From Litomosoides sigmodontis (lineage: Eukaryota > Nematoda > Chromadorea > Rhabditida > Onchocercidae), in contig OY718803.1 in the NCBI GenBank assembly GCA_963070105.1, positions 10,692,327 to 10,756,326 on the forward strand: a stretch of DNA of 64,000 nucleotides, given 5' to 3'. Of the stretch, positions 34,901-48,101 are shown piece by piece. Below the pieces are notes generated by a model. The model saw only the letters and a list, made by a program, of their open reading frames with translations. It was not told the DNA's origin and did no database searches. Every line of letters begins with the position of its first letter. Position 1 is the first letter of the stretch. The translations under genes and the position numbers were made by a program.

Positions 34901-37900
34901 GGAATTTGGACTCTTATGCAAGCTTTCATTGTAAATCCCAAAATTATTAATTTTTTAGCCATAAAAAGCTTGTAGAACTTAGACTTATTTCAAAGCTTCT
35001 CAGTATATTTAAGATGACATCAGAACCTAGCAAGTACTTCTTACCACATTAACGTCATCGTCAGTGTGCGCAAATACAGCAGCTGTTCTAGATGCTTTAT
35101 CACCGACATTTGCCAGATTTCCCGCGAGTAAGTGTGCATCAAAAGGACCACGTGACATCGTTAGCAACGGCCAATTATCCACCATCTTAATAACAAGAAG
35201 TCCAATCAAACAAATGAAATACTTCAATCAAACATACAAGACCTAAAACCCACTAAAAAACTTGAAAAAAAACAGCACGCAACCTGCTTGATTGGTGGTG
35301 GTGGCACCAGTAAGCGAGCATTCGGATCAACCGGTGGCAAATTTTGGCCCCTTGCTAACAACTCCTCTTTCAACTGCTTAGCTTCTTCGTTGAATCCATG
35401 TGTTGCCGCGGTCAGATATGCCAAAGAAATCTGACCGACGTCTTTCAGAACTAAAATTATAGAAAGTTAATCCCCGTAAGTTAGGTAAACAATGGCAGAA
35501 TAATTTTCTTTTCGGAAAAGTTCATAGAATTCGCACGCATCTCGTTTAATTAATAAAGATATGAATCATACTTCTAATACGCTCGGCAATATCACCAAGA
35601 AGAAGTGCGGTTTGATAATGTCCATTTACATCCTTAAAATATGTTGATCTCAAACTAGATATAATGGCAGACAAAAAAACTCCTGCTCCAGAAGTTAGGC
35701 ATGTTTCCGTAGAAATGACCAACGAAATACATCAATAAAGAAAATGCAGAGTCGCCACCGCAATACTCAAATAAGGTTGCAGTCTAGCATAATTTTGAAA
35801 TTAAAAATGCTTAAAAGATAATGAAAACTCACATTTCTAATGTTTGATTTAAGTTTATATAGCATCAATTTGTTTATAACATTTTTATTTTGAAAATTAC
35901 ACATACTTTGCGAATTTGTGCAATTTTCATCATTTTTTGCAGTTTCTCCATATTTCCAGTGATTAAGTATAGAAATGAAAGCTTCTCAAAATCTTTTGTG
36001 CGTTGATAGGCCATTTCTACAATCTATAAAAACCGGAAATAATTAGCTTTCAATTGATATTCCTGCAACAGCTACACGAATCCTAACAAAACGCACGTTT
36101 CATATTCTTCGTGAATCACAAAAAACATACCCTTTCCGATAACTTCTGTAGTATGCTTTTTCTAATCAAACAGTTCAAGTGAAATTTTTAAATTTTACCT
36201 GATGATTACCCTGCATTAAAGCAGCCTCACCAAGAGCCTGCCAAACTGCCTTATCGTCAAGCACTTTAGCTGATTCCAAAGCAACCTAAATTGGAAAATC
36301 ATTAAAACTAGCTCCTACCCCCTTTCTTTGTTTTTCAAACTTTGTCCTGCCAATCTCACCTCAAAAATAACACAAATTTTGCTTTTATACTTCGATATGC
36401 TTTCTAGGTATTTCTGCTGAAAGCCATTGTATTTTTAAAACTCACATTAAGGTTCCCGCATTCAAGCGCTAAGCCAAATCGAGTTTTTTCGTCTTTCACA
36501 AAATGTAAAGCAACTTCTGGATAACCTTTCTTCTGCAAGTATGCGATAATTGATTGGCCAACCAGATTTGCTGAGCGCACCATATTCAGCACCTGAAGTA
36601 AATATTTAATAGAAATGCAAGTTAAACGTAAGTATAGAATCCTCTACTTTGGAGATGTCACATTTTCCAGTACATCTTCAGATTTCCAAACTGACTTCTA
36701 CTCATGTCCATTTTTATCACATTAGAAATTTAACTGAAATTTAATAACCTCATCATAACGACGATTTATTAGCGCCAATTTGAAGCGGTACTCCGTTGGA
36801 TCAATGGGTACTTCAATTGGAGCTGCTTCACTGGAAATTATAATACTTGATTTATCTTTTCGCTTTTCGTTCTATTTTAAATAAAGTCATAAGATAAACC
36901 GGTCATTATCATACAGTCAACTTAATTTCTTCCCTATAAATTAATATCTTCGTTCAACCAAACATGCTTTGGCAATGAAAACAAATATCGGCAAATTTTT
37001 GGGCAGAAAAAATGATGGGTCTAAAACCTCGCTTTTTCAGAATTTTCAAAAAATTTCGAAAAAAGCGCGTACCGATTCAAACAATACAAATTTTCACCAC
37101 GAACAGCAAGTACATATACCGGTACATCCAATGTTCTAATTATGCCATGATCACCTACTGCTAAGGCATATTTGATATGGTTGCTGGTGGTATACAGGAA
37201 CACACCTTCTTCCTCCCAGGCACCACTCTTTAAACGCGTTGATTCTTGGACAATGCATAAGATCTAAAATTAATACTTCTACGAACCGAATCGTACCAAC
37301 CGATTTAAGCAATCATACTAAAAGTGATTTGATAAACTTTATATCATCAACAGCACTAAATTTTTAGATGTCTACAAGCGTCGAAGACAGTATACAAAAG
37401 ACTATCAGTAATTACTTGTAATTTGCGTGACACCAAAGTTAAAGTGTGCTTGCTAAGTAAAGCTGCATATTCCAGATTCTTTGACCAAATAACGTATTTC
37501 ACCTGCAATGTGGGACCATGTATGCAAGCAACGCAAAACCACACTATCCAACTCCGCAAACAAAAAATTCAACCAGATAGACAGTAGTGAATTAATATGT
37601 CAGGAAAAAGATTAAATAAACATAAGTTCATCTTATAAAGCTTGAATAGAAATTCCTCGGTAAAAGTACAGTGCAATGACCTGTTTTCAAACTGAGGCTG
37701 CAATTTTACTTACACTTTAAGAATTGAATCTTGACTAACCTTGGGAACTTTTGCTGAAGCCAGAGTCCGTTTTTGCTGGATATCAAATAGCTGGATACCT
37801 TCGTTATTTTTCAGAAGCAAAAGTCCAGTTCCAGCATAGAAAATATCATCAATAGGGACGTTTTGCTCAATCTTTCGACATTCATGATTTGATAAATCCC

Positions 37901-40849
37901 GAATCGTAATCTGAACTGATGCAGTTAAATCCAAAACAAGCGAAAAAATAGCTTTTAAATTTAGCAATATAATTAGAATCTACTATTTGCTTAAACAAAC
38001 CTGCTGATTTTTATCCAAAACAGCAAAACGATTTCGTGCTATCCAAACTGCTGCCACACCTGAAGAACGTTTCCCTTCTGCAACTTCACCGTCACCACTA
38101 GATGCATCTTTCGATACCTACAATCGAAATTACAACTCAACGTTACCATTCCTAACCCGATTTAATTCTTAGATTTCGTATATCATTGAGACAACTCGTT
38201 AGAGAAAAACACAGCAATAAAAAAAGTTGTTGCTTGCAACGGTATTGAATAATTCTGTGAAATTAGTAATAACTGTAATAATTATTATTTACAACAAACA
38301 ATAAAACCAATGTTAATATCTACCTTATACATGTCGTATGTACAATATTCAAGCATAGACGAACGCGTAATCAAGAGAAATGAATTTTCAGCAGGATTGT
38401 AATGCAATGAATAGTAGGGCTGCATGAACTTGCTACCACGAAGTTGTACTATTGCTACATCTTTGCTGAAAAATTTTCAACGTGGATTCATGATTCACAA
38501 CACAGAATTTGGAAAATTCTAAATTAAGTTTAATGAAACATATTTTTCCTTTGCAAAAATATCCTTCAATAAGTTGGTTTTTTTAAAAAAACCAACTTAT
38601 TAATTAAATCTAGACGTCTTAGTTGACGATCCTTTATATAAAATGCCAAATTTTCATGCACGCAAAATGCTGGACGTTCACGTTCAATTTTAAACACCAT
38701 CATTCCACCATCATGACCTGCTGCAAACATATTCAGAGTTGGATGGCTAGCCAAAACCCAAAATCGATCGTTGTCATGTCTGCAAATTATATTTAGATGA
38801 AGCTGTAAATCATACCATCAAATGAACTACATTCGTAGGCTGTTTCTAGCATCGTTTCTTTATAAAGTTAGATCATAAACTGGAAAAATTTTGAGGAAAT
38901 GCTTAGGAAACACTACACTTGTCGTGAAAATTGTAACTAGAAGAAATCAAACTGTAAAACTTTACCTGAACGTGTGCAGACATGTACGTTTTTGCATATC
39001 CCAAACTCGAATACTTTTGTCTTCAGAATTACTCAATATCAATTCTGCTTTTGCATGAAATAACACTGATGATACGTTGTTGTAATGCCCACGGCACGAG
39101 TCTACCTGTGAAGAAATATCATGAATGCCTTGGACGCGAGGTTCCCTTGATTTTCAACAATTTTTAACAATCAAACGATGAATGAGTTTAGAATTTAGTA
39201 TAAATGAATAAGCTAACCTCCCAAGCTTTGCTTTCATTGTAACGCCATAATTTCACTTGACGATCATCTGCACCCGAAACCAAAAGTGGCATCGTTGGAT
39301 GGAATGAAACCCAATTAACTCCTAAATTTTTCCGCTTCAAATCACAAATATTAGAAGTGAAAGAAACAAAACAGTGTCTTTGATTGTCAGATCATGCAGC
39401 TTAAACATAGTTATAGAAAAGACCAGAAAATTAGTGCAATTCAATAAGTGGCTTGATTACATGATTACTCAATATCGTTAAAAAGGGCCTTTTCAGTATG
39501 CAGAAAGAAATTGTTATGTACTAATAATAAAATAATAAAAAATTGTTAAAAAAAATTACTGCGATACACGAAAACGTTTCGACATACCTCTATCATGCCC
39601 TTCTAAAACATGCTTGACGACGACATCCGGTTGTCCAAATAAATCGCTGCTAGCTACACCACTTACAGAACGTACAGATGACATACTGGCACTTCCTGGG
39701 GAAACATTCTTCTTCCGAAGTCCAGATATATCCCAAATCCTGACGGTCTGATCCAGTGATGCCGACGCCACTAGATCCTCAGTTGGATGAAACTGCGCGC
39801 ACATCACATAATGATTATGACCTGGAACACAAAATTTAAATAAACACACATATATGTTATCCATAGGATAGATATTGAAATTTTCTAACATCATACACTC
39901 ACAATATTTGTTATTTCCCTGTACCTAGAATGGCAACATACCAGTTAAAATGGCAATGCTATGACGACTTTGCCAATTCCAAATCCGTACTGTTTGATCA
40001 TCCGACGCACTAATAATCCATGGATAGTTGCTGTGAAAAAAAGTGGTACGAATGTAATCGAGATGACCGAGCAAAGTGAATACACAGCGGCGTTGCTTGT
40101 AATTCCAAACCTGAATTTTAATCATTATACAAAATTTACACACGACGAATAAAAACATCATAATTATACACTAGTCAAAATATCTTTTGTTTCGCAAAAA
40201 TTAAAGCAAAAAACTTCCGTCACCTTAAAAAACACGCAATTTTCAGTAGTTTTACCTTAATCTTATAATCATCGCCGCCAGATACAAAAATCGGCTGTTG
40301 GCTGTGGAATGCGATACCACGTACTGGACCATCATGCTCGTCAAATTTATCTAGCATGACGCACATTCGATAATCCCATAACTGTATAATACCACTGTGC
40401 AATGATGCCAAAACCCACGGTCGAGTAGGATGGAACGAAATTCCTGAACACATGAATTGCAATGACATAATTCGGAATTAGAGATTGAAATATGAGGAGT
40501 TATAGGTTGAAAATTATTAAAACGAAAAATTTAAGAAAGGAACAAATTGAATATCTCGCAATTATCATTAAAAGAACATGTAAAAAAGCATCCACACTTA
40601 ACAGCAATAATAAAAGTAAAATCAAGCGTATCGCCCTATTAGCTTTTACTTTCACTTTAAATTCCGACAAAAGAGAAATGCAAACATCTAAATTAGAATA
40701 CGTTTAATACGAATGTAAATGCTAAATATGTTTGATTTTTTTCTCCCATCTATTACTTCATACATCCTTCCGCAATGTGAAATTTTTTTATAATAAAAAT
40801 AACCTTTAACTCGTGCTGAACTCGATTCAAATTTTTTCAAAATTGTCAT
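31936..40849 (-). CDS. copa-1: Coatomer subunit alpha (COPI coat), complete, 28 exons
   Basis: Alpha subunit of the COPI coat, which shapes Golgi-to-ER and intra-Golgi vesicles and binds dilysine cargo through its N-terminal WD40 propeller. Exons from 5': 40804-40849, 40256-40443, 39942-40110, 39588-39821, 39218-39321, 38966-39105, 38597-38779, 38324-38465, 38001-38117, 37740-37910, 37416-37502, 37073-37263, 36749-36830, 36446-36592, 36199-36285, 35907-36023, 35572-35632, 35284-35450, 35045-35185, 34716-34835, 34491-34615, 34110-34229, 33631-33874, 33355-33507, 32817-32916, 32636-32712, 32324-32398, 31936-32067. All phases agree and total 1239 residues, close to the 1224 of the human protein. 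The start [16 protein letters not shown] matches the family start. WD repeats follow ([35 protein letters not shown]), then the second propeller, the helical solenoid ([20 protein letters not shown]), an acidic linker, and the C-terminal domain with CPFCG and CDVC cysteine pairs. Intact and presumably essential. Confidence 0.97.
34086..34141. repeat. 28-base tandem duplication across a coatomer exon 22 donor site
   Basis: CATAAGTGGT(C/T)AAGAAAAGTTG is present twice with a 28-base period. One copy is the end of coatomer exon 22, the other lies in the first part of the next intron; the exon end is at 34110. Confidence 0.85.
38568..38601. repeat. Perfect 34-base palindrome at a coatomer splice donor
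   Basis: Arms of 17 bases (AATAAGTTGGTTTTTTT and its complement) abut with no loop. The donor of coatomer exon 7 (exon end 38597, intron starting GTTGGT) lies in one arm. Confidence 0.9.
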
Positions 40850-43730
40850 CGTTTGAAAATCTGAAATAGCAACTGAATTCAGCTTTTGAGTTTAATTTTG
40901 AAATGTTGAGATATGTCAGCTAAATTCTTCGAAATAAACGATAACGAGAGGCTCAGCCACCACGCAATAACTACTGAAAGTCTACGTCTTCCACCGAAAC
41001 AACGTGGAAATTGCAACTGACTGGTCAATCCATCGAACCAAACAGCTCATGTATGAAAAGAATCATCCCACGCAGTGAGTACCTAAGTGATTATTCATCT
41101 TTTCTACATTTAAACTTTTGGCAACGTTTACAGTTTTTCAAAGCAATTTTCCAAAACAAAAGTTGTGCGAATTTATTTCATACAAAAAGATGGTAAATAT
41201 TCTGAAAAAAATAAACATCGCATGAGTTATTATCCGACAAGCAATGATAAATTAGGTGCTAACTGATGGCAGACGAACAAAGCAATAAATTCAAGAATTT
41301 CACACCAATATCACTGTCTCTCATCTGTAGTACAAAATTCGCACTGTTATAAATATGACAATTTGTATTACCATAGCAAATTTAAATCTTACGATATTTC
41401 TACAGTACGCTTTCATCGCTTATGACATATTTTCAAAGTTTCCACTTATATTTTACAGTTATAATACTTTTACACTATGCTTTTATAGTTTGTGATGTAT
41501 GATTTGCAATTTTTGCTTAAATTTTTTGCATTTATCACACTTTTACAGTCTTGCAGTGTGTTGGCATTGCAGTAGTGTAATGCTGCAATTTTAATAGTAT
41601 AAAATAATAAATTAAAAAATTTTTAATGCAAAAAAAGAACCGGAAATTTTGCTTTTGTGCTTCAATGGATTATCATTGATTAGCGCATCTGTCACCAATT
41701 GATAATTGCTCATTTGAGCTAAGAGAGTGTTGGAGGCGAAAAATAATTGCTGTACAATGCATTCATGGAAAAATTCAATGTGAAAATTACATCGTAGACA
41801 TTTCATTACACAGGGCGTGCAACTGAGAAAACTAAACAAAACGAATTTATTCAGAAAAAAAAATGAATTGAATAAATGAAGATTAGCGTGAAATGTTATA
41901 TCAGTCACGATGATTCATTTGACGTGAGAAATATTTTTTTTAATTCATTTTTTTTTGCAAATACAAAAAAAACAAATTCTCGTTATCAAGTTTCATCAAT
42001 TTATCATTTTCCTATCAATTATGCAACACAATTATGAATGGAAAAGTAAGAGGGAGAGAGAGAGAGCGAGAGAGTTTTTTGAATGGAACTATTTACAGCT
42101 AGCTATTTGCGTGACTTCGATAATTGACATGCATTTTTGGCTGTAAATTATTGAAGCAATTGAGCATATTTTCCAATATTTTAGCTAATTGGGCACAAGT
42201 AGTCAATCCATTTTAATTTCACTTGCAGTTCTGTCCTTCCAGGTTTCCGGACACTTTTTCACTAAATGGAAATTAATCAGAAGTAATTTATTTGAATTGA
42301 ATATGTTACGAAGAGATGTTTTGCACTATAAATATGCGTGTGCAAATATTTTACAAATAAACGTTATATATACGCACACGTGCGCGTACGCACATACATG
42401 TGCACACTGTACAGTAGCATATTTTGAGGTAAAAACTAACTGATATAGCAAAGAAAACAAAATAATTTAGCAAGCAACAAGTTTACCATGATAATCATAA
42501 TCGTAATAATTGCTAGGCTAATTTCGAATGATGAATAAAATGTCGAATTTTAGTAAAACCGAAAGTTCTCTTTTTTGTGAATTTTAGCATAACATTGGAT
42601 AGTTCCCGCCGGAAACATTTTATTTCGATAATAAAACCATAACAGTTTGATAAAAAAAATTGCAAAATAATACAATTATACTTGGCATATTGAAATGTGA
42701 AAATTGTAAAGCAAAGGGACTAAAACTAAAAGAGAACAAATGCGAAATAATTATGCCAATCATTCCATTCATTTCATATTGGCGAGATGCGGCAATACCA
42801 ACGCTAAATTTGTTGAATTTAACGGCTAGGCTAAATTTGTTGAATTTAACGGCTAGGAAAACTGCTCTAAAACAATAACAAATCGTCGAACAGAAGCAAT
42901 CGAATGTATTGCATAAGTAACTGTGACGCAGTAAAGGCTGCAGAATATTAAATAACTTGAATTCAACTTGATAAATGCTCAAGTGCCTTCTAAGCTTACC
43001 AATAATAACTAGACTAAGCAACTTCGATTTCTCACCAGAAAAACCGCTTAAAAAGATTTTAATGGGACAGTTCAAATTTTCATTTCATCCAACAGAGAAA
43101 TGGTCGACTACATTATGAGATTCCATGAAACGTATGTAAGCAACGATAACTGCGCAAAAACAAATTAGTAAAATTACTGTAAACAACGTGAGATGACGAG
43201 AAACAAACTAGTAAACAAACAAAAGAACAATGAAAGTGAAAAAAAGTGAATTTTAAAAATTTACAGTGAGAATTTTCTGGCAAAAGAAAAGATAATATAC
43301 AACACTTTATAAAATCCAAAGAAGAAAAGACATTAAAAATTCCTCGCTAAATTACTGCCATTTCTATCATTGTGCTAAAAGCTTACATTAATTAATAATT
43401 ATGAAATTTATCAGCAAAACTGCCACCTTTTAAAATGTTTCAACGAAAAAGAAACCACTGGTAACGATTTTTTCCTTTTGATACTTTTGAACGAGTAAAT
43501 TAACTTTAACATAACAAAGACTGCCTACGAACTTTCTACAACAAAAAATGAAAATGAAAAAAGAAACGGTAAGACTTGAGATGAATTAAATTAAATTTTA
43601 TAGAAATATAGCAATAAATACTTAACTTTAAATTTTACTGCTACAGTGAATTGCGTGTTTTTTTGAATAACATATTTTTACAATTAACATAACGCCTACT
43701 ATTGCAGCACCGCTGAAGAAAATATTATGC
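40850..43730. other. Intergenic between coatomer gene start and phosphatase-like gene end
   Basis: Upstream region of the coatomer gene and downstream region of the next minus-strand gene. No supported gene. The longest single open frame of the window (151 codons, minus, 42620-43075) lies here, but it is Phe/Leu/Ile-rich low-complexity sequence with no domain and no exon context. It contains a 27-base tandem duplication. Confidence 0.4.
42804..42857. repeat. 27-base tandem duplication
   Basis: Two copies of CTAAATTTGTTGAATTTAAC plus GGCTAGG in direct tandem; in frame (nine codons) in the 151-codon minus-strand open frame. Confidence 0.95.
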
Positions 43731-45996
43731 TCAATTAACTGTTTCAATAAGAGGTTCTAAAACTGGTTGAAATTTCTTTGTCAGTGAAGACTTCCTTCGT
43801 GAGATACGTGATTTTCGAGTGAGTGGAAGCGAAGAACACATTCCGGTTCCGGTGCTTCCGCTCACTTCAGCAATCGTATCGCCCGCATGCCTGTTCACTC
43901 TCGTCAGGTACGGTGCTGTAGCAGATGCTTTTCCATCAATTATCCTTGTATTCTTTTGACGAAATGAACGCTGCTGCTGCTGTGATGCTTCTTCACCCTC
44001 CTCTGATCCTATTGTAACGCTTTGCCGACTATTATTTGCATATTGAAGTTGTAGCTTACAGCGCAAATTATATTTTCGATATACGTCTGGCACCAAAAGT
44101 GATGGATTATTCTGATCACGTACAATTTTTACCGAACTAACACCTTGTTTTACATCCTAAAAATGATGAATTAATTAAAAATATTTTTAAATTCCTTCTA
44201 ATTCATGACGATAGCTATATGTCAGTTTCCTTTTTTTGCTGTAACGTGTACCTGTTCAAATGAGATAAGCTGTCGCCAAAATCCAATATTTGGCTCCACT
44301 TTTGGTCGTGAAGAAGCCAAATGCATGTAAGCATCACGTAACGTTCCAAATTTATATTTGGTAAGAAATGCGAGACAAATTGTTGCACAGCGTGACACGC
44401 CTTGTACTGAATGTATGAGGACTCTCTCACCTCTTGTCGTCGCTTTGAGAATCTTGAAAGGAGTAGGTGTCTATCATCGTAATGCTTCTCTGCCAAATTT
44501 AAATTTTAGCAAAAATTTTAAATTTAATTTTTTAAAAGACTACATTCGAAAGAACAAAACAATGAAACCTTGTCACATACAAAATCCAAATATGTAAGAG
44601 CCCATGAATCTTCACTATCTTCCAACCAAAGCTTAATTCTTGGCATTGTACCCAATGAGGCTGAATTTGGTACCTGTAATAGAGAGGAAAAACTTTTCAA
44701 CAATATTTCACTTCATCTTTTTTTTTCTCTTTCAAAAAAAGGAAGAAAGAAAAATGAAAATTCTCAATTTAAGTTTGGATGGGAGATGTGTTTTAGCTCT
44801 CACACTACCCCTATTTTACAAATTCCCCAAGTGTAAAAGGAAAAAAAACATACGAGCCTGGTCGTAGCATGTGGGAAAGGATTTTAATTTTACTCAAAAC
44901 AAAGTCCATAAAATAATTTCTTTCAATTTCTATTGACTTCTAGAAAAAAAAACCTTTTCTTTTCTGTTTGTATGTTTTTTTTTTTAAAAAAAAAAGATAA
45001 AAAAGTGAATTAAAAAAACCCGTTTAGTTTAGCCATGTGTAACTGTTCCTGTTTGAAGGTTGAATACAGCTACCATAAAATCAGGAACAAGAGGTGAGTT
45101 TCCATGAAATCAACAATCGTGTGGTACTCCTATTCGCAGAAGTAGCCATTTTCAGGTAGGGGAAAGGCTCGTATACGTGGACAATTATACCACTGTAACC
45201 TAATTAATTTATTAATTCAAATTAAATTAAAAGAGAAAGAGAGCATGTTTGTGTGTGTGTGTGTGCACATGCGTACGTGTCTGTGTATGAGAGAGAGAGG
45301 GAGAGAAAGAGAGAATGAGCAATTCATTTTATTTCACCTTTTCTTTTAAAATTTTTATTGTAAATCATTGGAACAGGAAGAAAAAAAAGGGCCGGTAAGA
45401 AAGAAAAACAATGAAAAGAAGCCAATGAAAAGTTTCAAAAAAAAAATTATAAGTTGAAGAAAAAAATGAAAACTTTCCTGCTCAAATTTCATTTCAAAAG
45501 GGCATAAAATAGTACTAAATTCAAACTTTCATTTCCACAACATCTTCCTCAAATATGAAAATGCATCAAATAAGCAAAAAAAAAACAGAAATTCTAAAAT
45601 AATATTATGATCAGAGCTATTAAAATTTCTACTCATTTCCATAATAAATGTCTAGGGAAGATTTCAATGGAACGAAATTTTCCTTTTTTTTTGCAAAAAT
45701 TCCAATTTTTCAAATTTGTTGCAAAGCTTCTCACTTGCGGTAAACTGCCACAAACCCTTTCCTTCCTCTCTCCTTATTTTTTTCTTTTGCATTCTGCTTC
45801 TGCTCTCTTATCGCTATCATCATACCTCACTGGTTGCATTGATAATCATCGTGATATTGTACTCCTGAATTGTTGACGCTTTCAGGGCGCAAATTCCACT
45901 GATATACAAACCTGGTAGAACTTGTGAAATTCCAGCATGATTCACGTCCAGTACACGATAATATACTAAACGTCCGGACGACTTACTAGCGGCCAT
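43731..45996 (-). CDS. Dual-specificity-phosphatase-like protein with Cys-to-Ser active site (probable pseudophosphatase)
   Basis: Exons 45826-45996, 44569-44673, 44252-44452 and 43731-44156 (phase 0 throughout) give 300 residues. The first 160 residues follow the atypical DUSP14/18/21-type fold: QVLPGLYISG, a strand MIINATSE, then VPNSASLG, then LWLEDSEDSW with an acidic residue where the general acid lies (Asp76), then the phosphate-loop segment VLIHSVQGVSRC, then AYMHLASSRP and PNIGFWRQLISFEQ. Active enzymes read HCxxGxxR; here the cysteine is Ser107 (codon TCA at 44408-44410), while Arg113 is kept. Substrate binding without catalysis is therefore expected, as in STYX-type proteins. The last exon adds a 141-residue Ser/Gln/Arg/Lys-rich tail without recognised domain (QQQQRSFRQKN, RKSRISRRKSS), probably disordered and phosphorylatable. 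ATG chosen as the only in-frame start before the fold. Confidence 0.87.
45247..45316. repeat. Compound (GT)n-(GA)n microsatellite
   Basis: GT tract followed by GA tract inside the first intron of the phosphatase-like gene. Confidence 0.9.
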
Positions 45997-47546
45997 AATT
46001 AATCGAATGGATGGGATTTAGCACCGCTTAATTAATTATTCCTGAATACGCGTATGTATCACGTTGGAACACTTGTAATATACATTGTAATGCACACGTA
46101 AATCGCGTAATTCATTTGTTACATGCAGTTAAATCATTCATAAATCATATAGCTGTAATGTGCACGTATCGCGTAAACATAATTTAATCGAAAAAGATAT
46201 TTCGTAAAACGAAAAGAAAGACAAATAAAGCTGTTGACAATTAAAATGCGAAACATTTTGACTATTCAAATGGTATTTGACTTGACGGAAGTTCACGGAT
46301 GAAGAAGGCCTGGTTGGCGCGTCCCCACACGTCTACGAATTGATCTTAAAATGAGAGACATCGAGGCATATCATAGGGAGAGGAAACATCTATTATACGT
46401 TCTTTCCATGGTAAATCTTACGCACTTAAAAGTATGACGAGTAATTACGTCACAACGCAAAGAAAACGGGAATGAGGGAAATAGTGAAGGTGAGGAAAGC
46501 AGAGAGAAAGGGACGGCAAAAGAGACGGAGACGAAGATGGACAGAGAGAGGGAGAGAGAGGGGAGGACAATTATTGCTGTTGAAATCCTTTCTCAACGAA
46601 TTATTTCGCACCCTTTCCTCATCTTTACCTAGTAAGGGGAAAGTGAGAGAGAGAGAGAGAGAACGGTGAAATGTTAACCAATACTGATTACCATTGATAA
46701 TACTGATAAGACAGAGAACATATTAAATTGACAAAAATTCAAAATAATTTTCAAATTTGCTCCTTCCTTTTTTTGGTACATTTTAAACCAATTTTCCACA
46801 TTTATCATAAAAATTTGCAAACACAAAGCTTAGATCACACGAAGAAAAAAGCATTTGAATAAAATGCAAGGAATCATTTCTTCCTTCGCAGGAAATCCTA
46901 CACATTTTATTTTGGGAATTTAATTTAAAATTGTTTACAATAAGTATTCCTGTTAATTTTTAATAAATTAAAAGAAGAAGCAATAAACGGAGGAGAAATG
47001 TAGGAGTAGCGAAATTTAATGTATTGGAAATGAAGCGGGTTAGATGAAAAAGAAATTTTAATTGATTAGCTAATGCGGTACGGTACTTCTAGAGTTGTAG
47101 TAGTGATGGGCGGTTGATAGATGACTTTGCTTCACTTTTCTACAACAAAAAAAAGAAGCGAAAAAAAATGAAAGCCTAAAGTGCGTTCTTCACTTCCGCC
47201 ATTTTGCAGTTCAATTACATCACTTTTCAGGAAGTAAGCAAAGTTCATCGTTAGCTGTGAAACGATTACACAAATTCGCTGATTTTTGATTTTCATAAAT
47301 TTGTGAAGGAAAAAAGGAAAAAAAATTATAGTTAAAATCAGAAGTCACACAAAAAAAAATTTTCATTTATACTAAAACAAAAATGAAATGTATTACGAAA
47401 TGGTTCAATGAATGATAAGTGATATTTCCAAAATTTATCTATGAAATTATAAGCATTGGGAAGGAAGGATGAAAGAGCAGACGGTTATTTAGCATTCAAT
47501 AAGTAATATTTGAGAGGAAATTTTTTTTGACAAAAAAACAGAGAAG

Positions 47547-47582
47547 AGAAGAGAGACAGAGAGAGAGAGAGAGAGAGAGGAA
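47547..47582. repeat. (GA)n microsatellite
   Basis: GA-rich purine run with nine clean GA units near its end. Confidence 0.9.
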
Positions 47583-48074
47583 GGGGAAGAAACGAAACAA
47601 TAGAAATGCCATAAATAGATGAACTGATTGTTTAGAAAGAAAAATGGGCAGTTATTTTACTCAAATTTCAAACATGTCATTTTCTTTGAAAGAGAGAGAG
47701 AAAGAAATAAAAAATAAAATCTTTCAAATACTCACAAATAAATTAGGTTAGTAAAAAGAGTAAGAATTGATTTTTTTTCAAAAAAAACAAAAAGGAAAAG
47801 TTTAAATCTGCAAAAGTTGCACAACTGCACAGCTAGAAGATTAAATTAGCAGTGTGAAAAGGAAAAAAAAGGAACGAAATTGTATCGTTTAATATTTTTA
47901 CTCACTTCAATTAATAATGCCGCTACAAGGAGAGCGGGAAATACAGAGAGAAAGAGAGAGAGGGAGAGAGAGAATGGAATGTGAGTGAAGTGGATGACGT
48001 TGATGACTAATCAATGAAATCATACACTATTAACTAATTAACTTCATAATCTAATGCTCCATTTCTGATAAACC

Positions 48075-48101
48075 TTTCTCTCTCTCTCTCTCTCTCTCCC
48101 C
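48075..48101. repeat. (CT)n microsatellite
   Basis: About twelve CT units; opposite strand sense to most neighbouring GA tracts. Confidence 0.9.
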
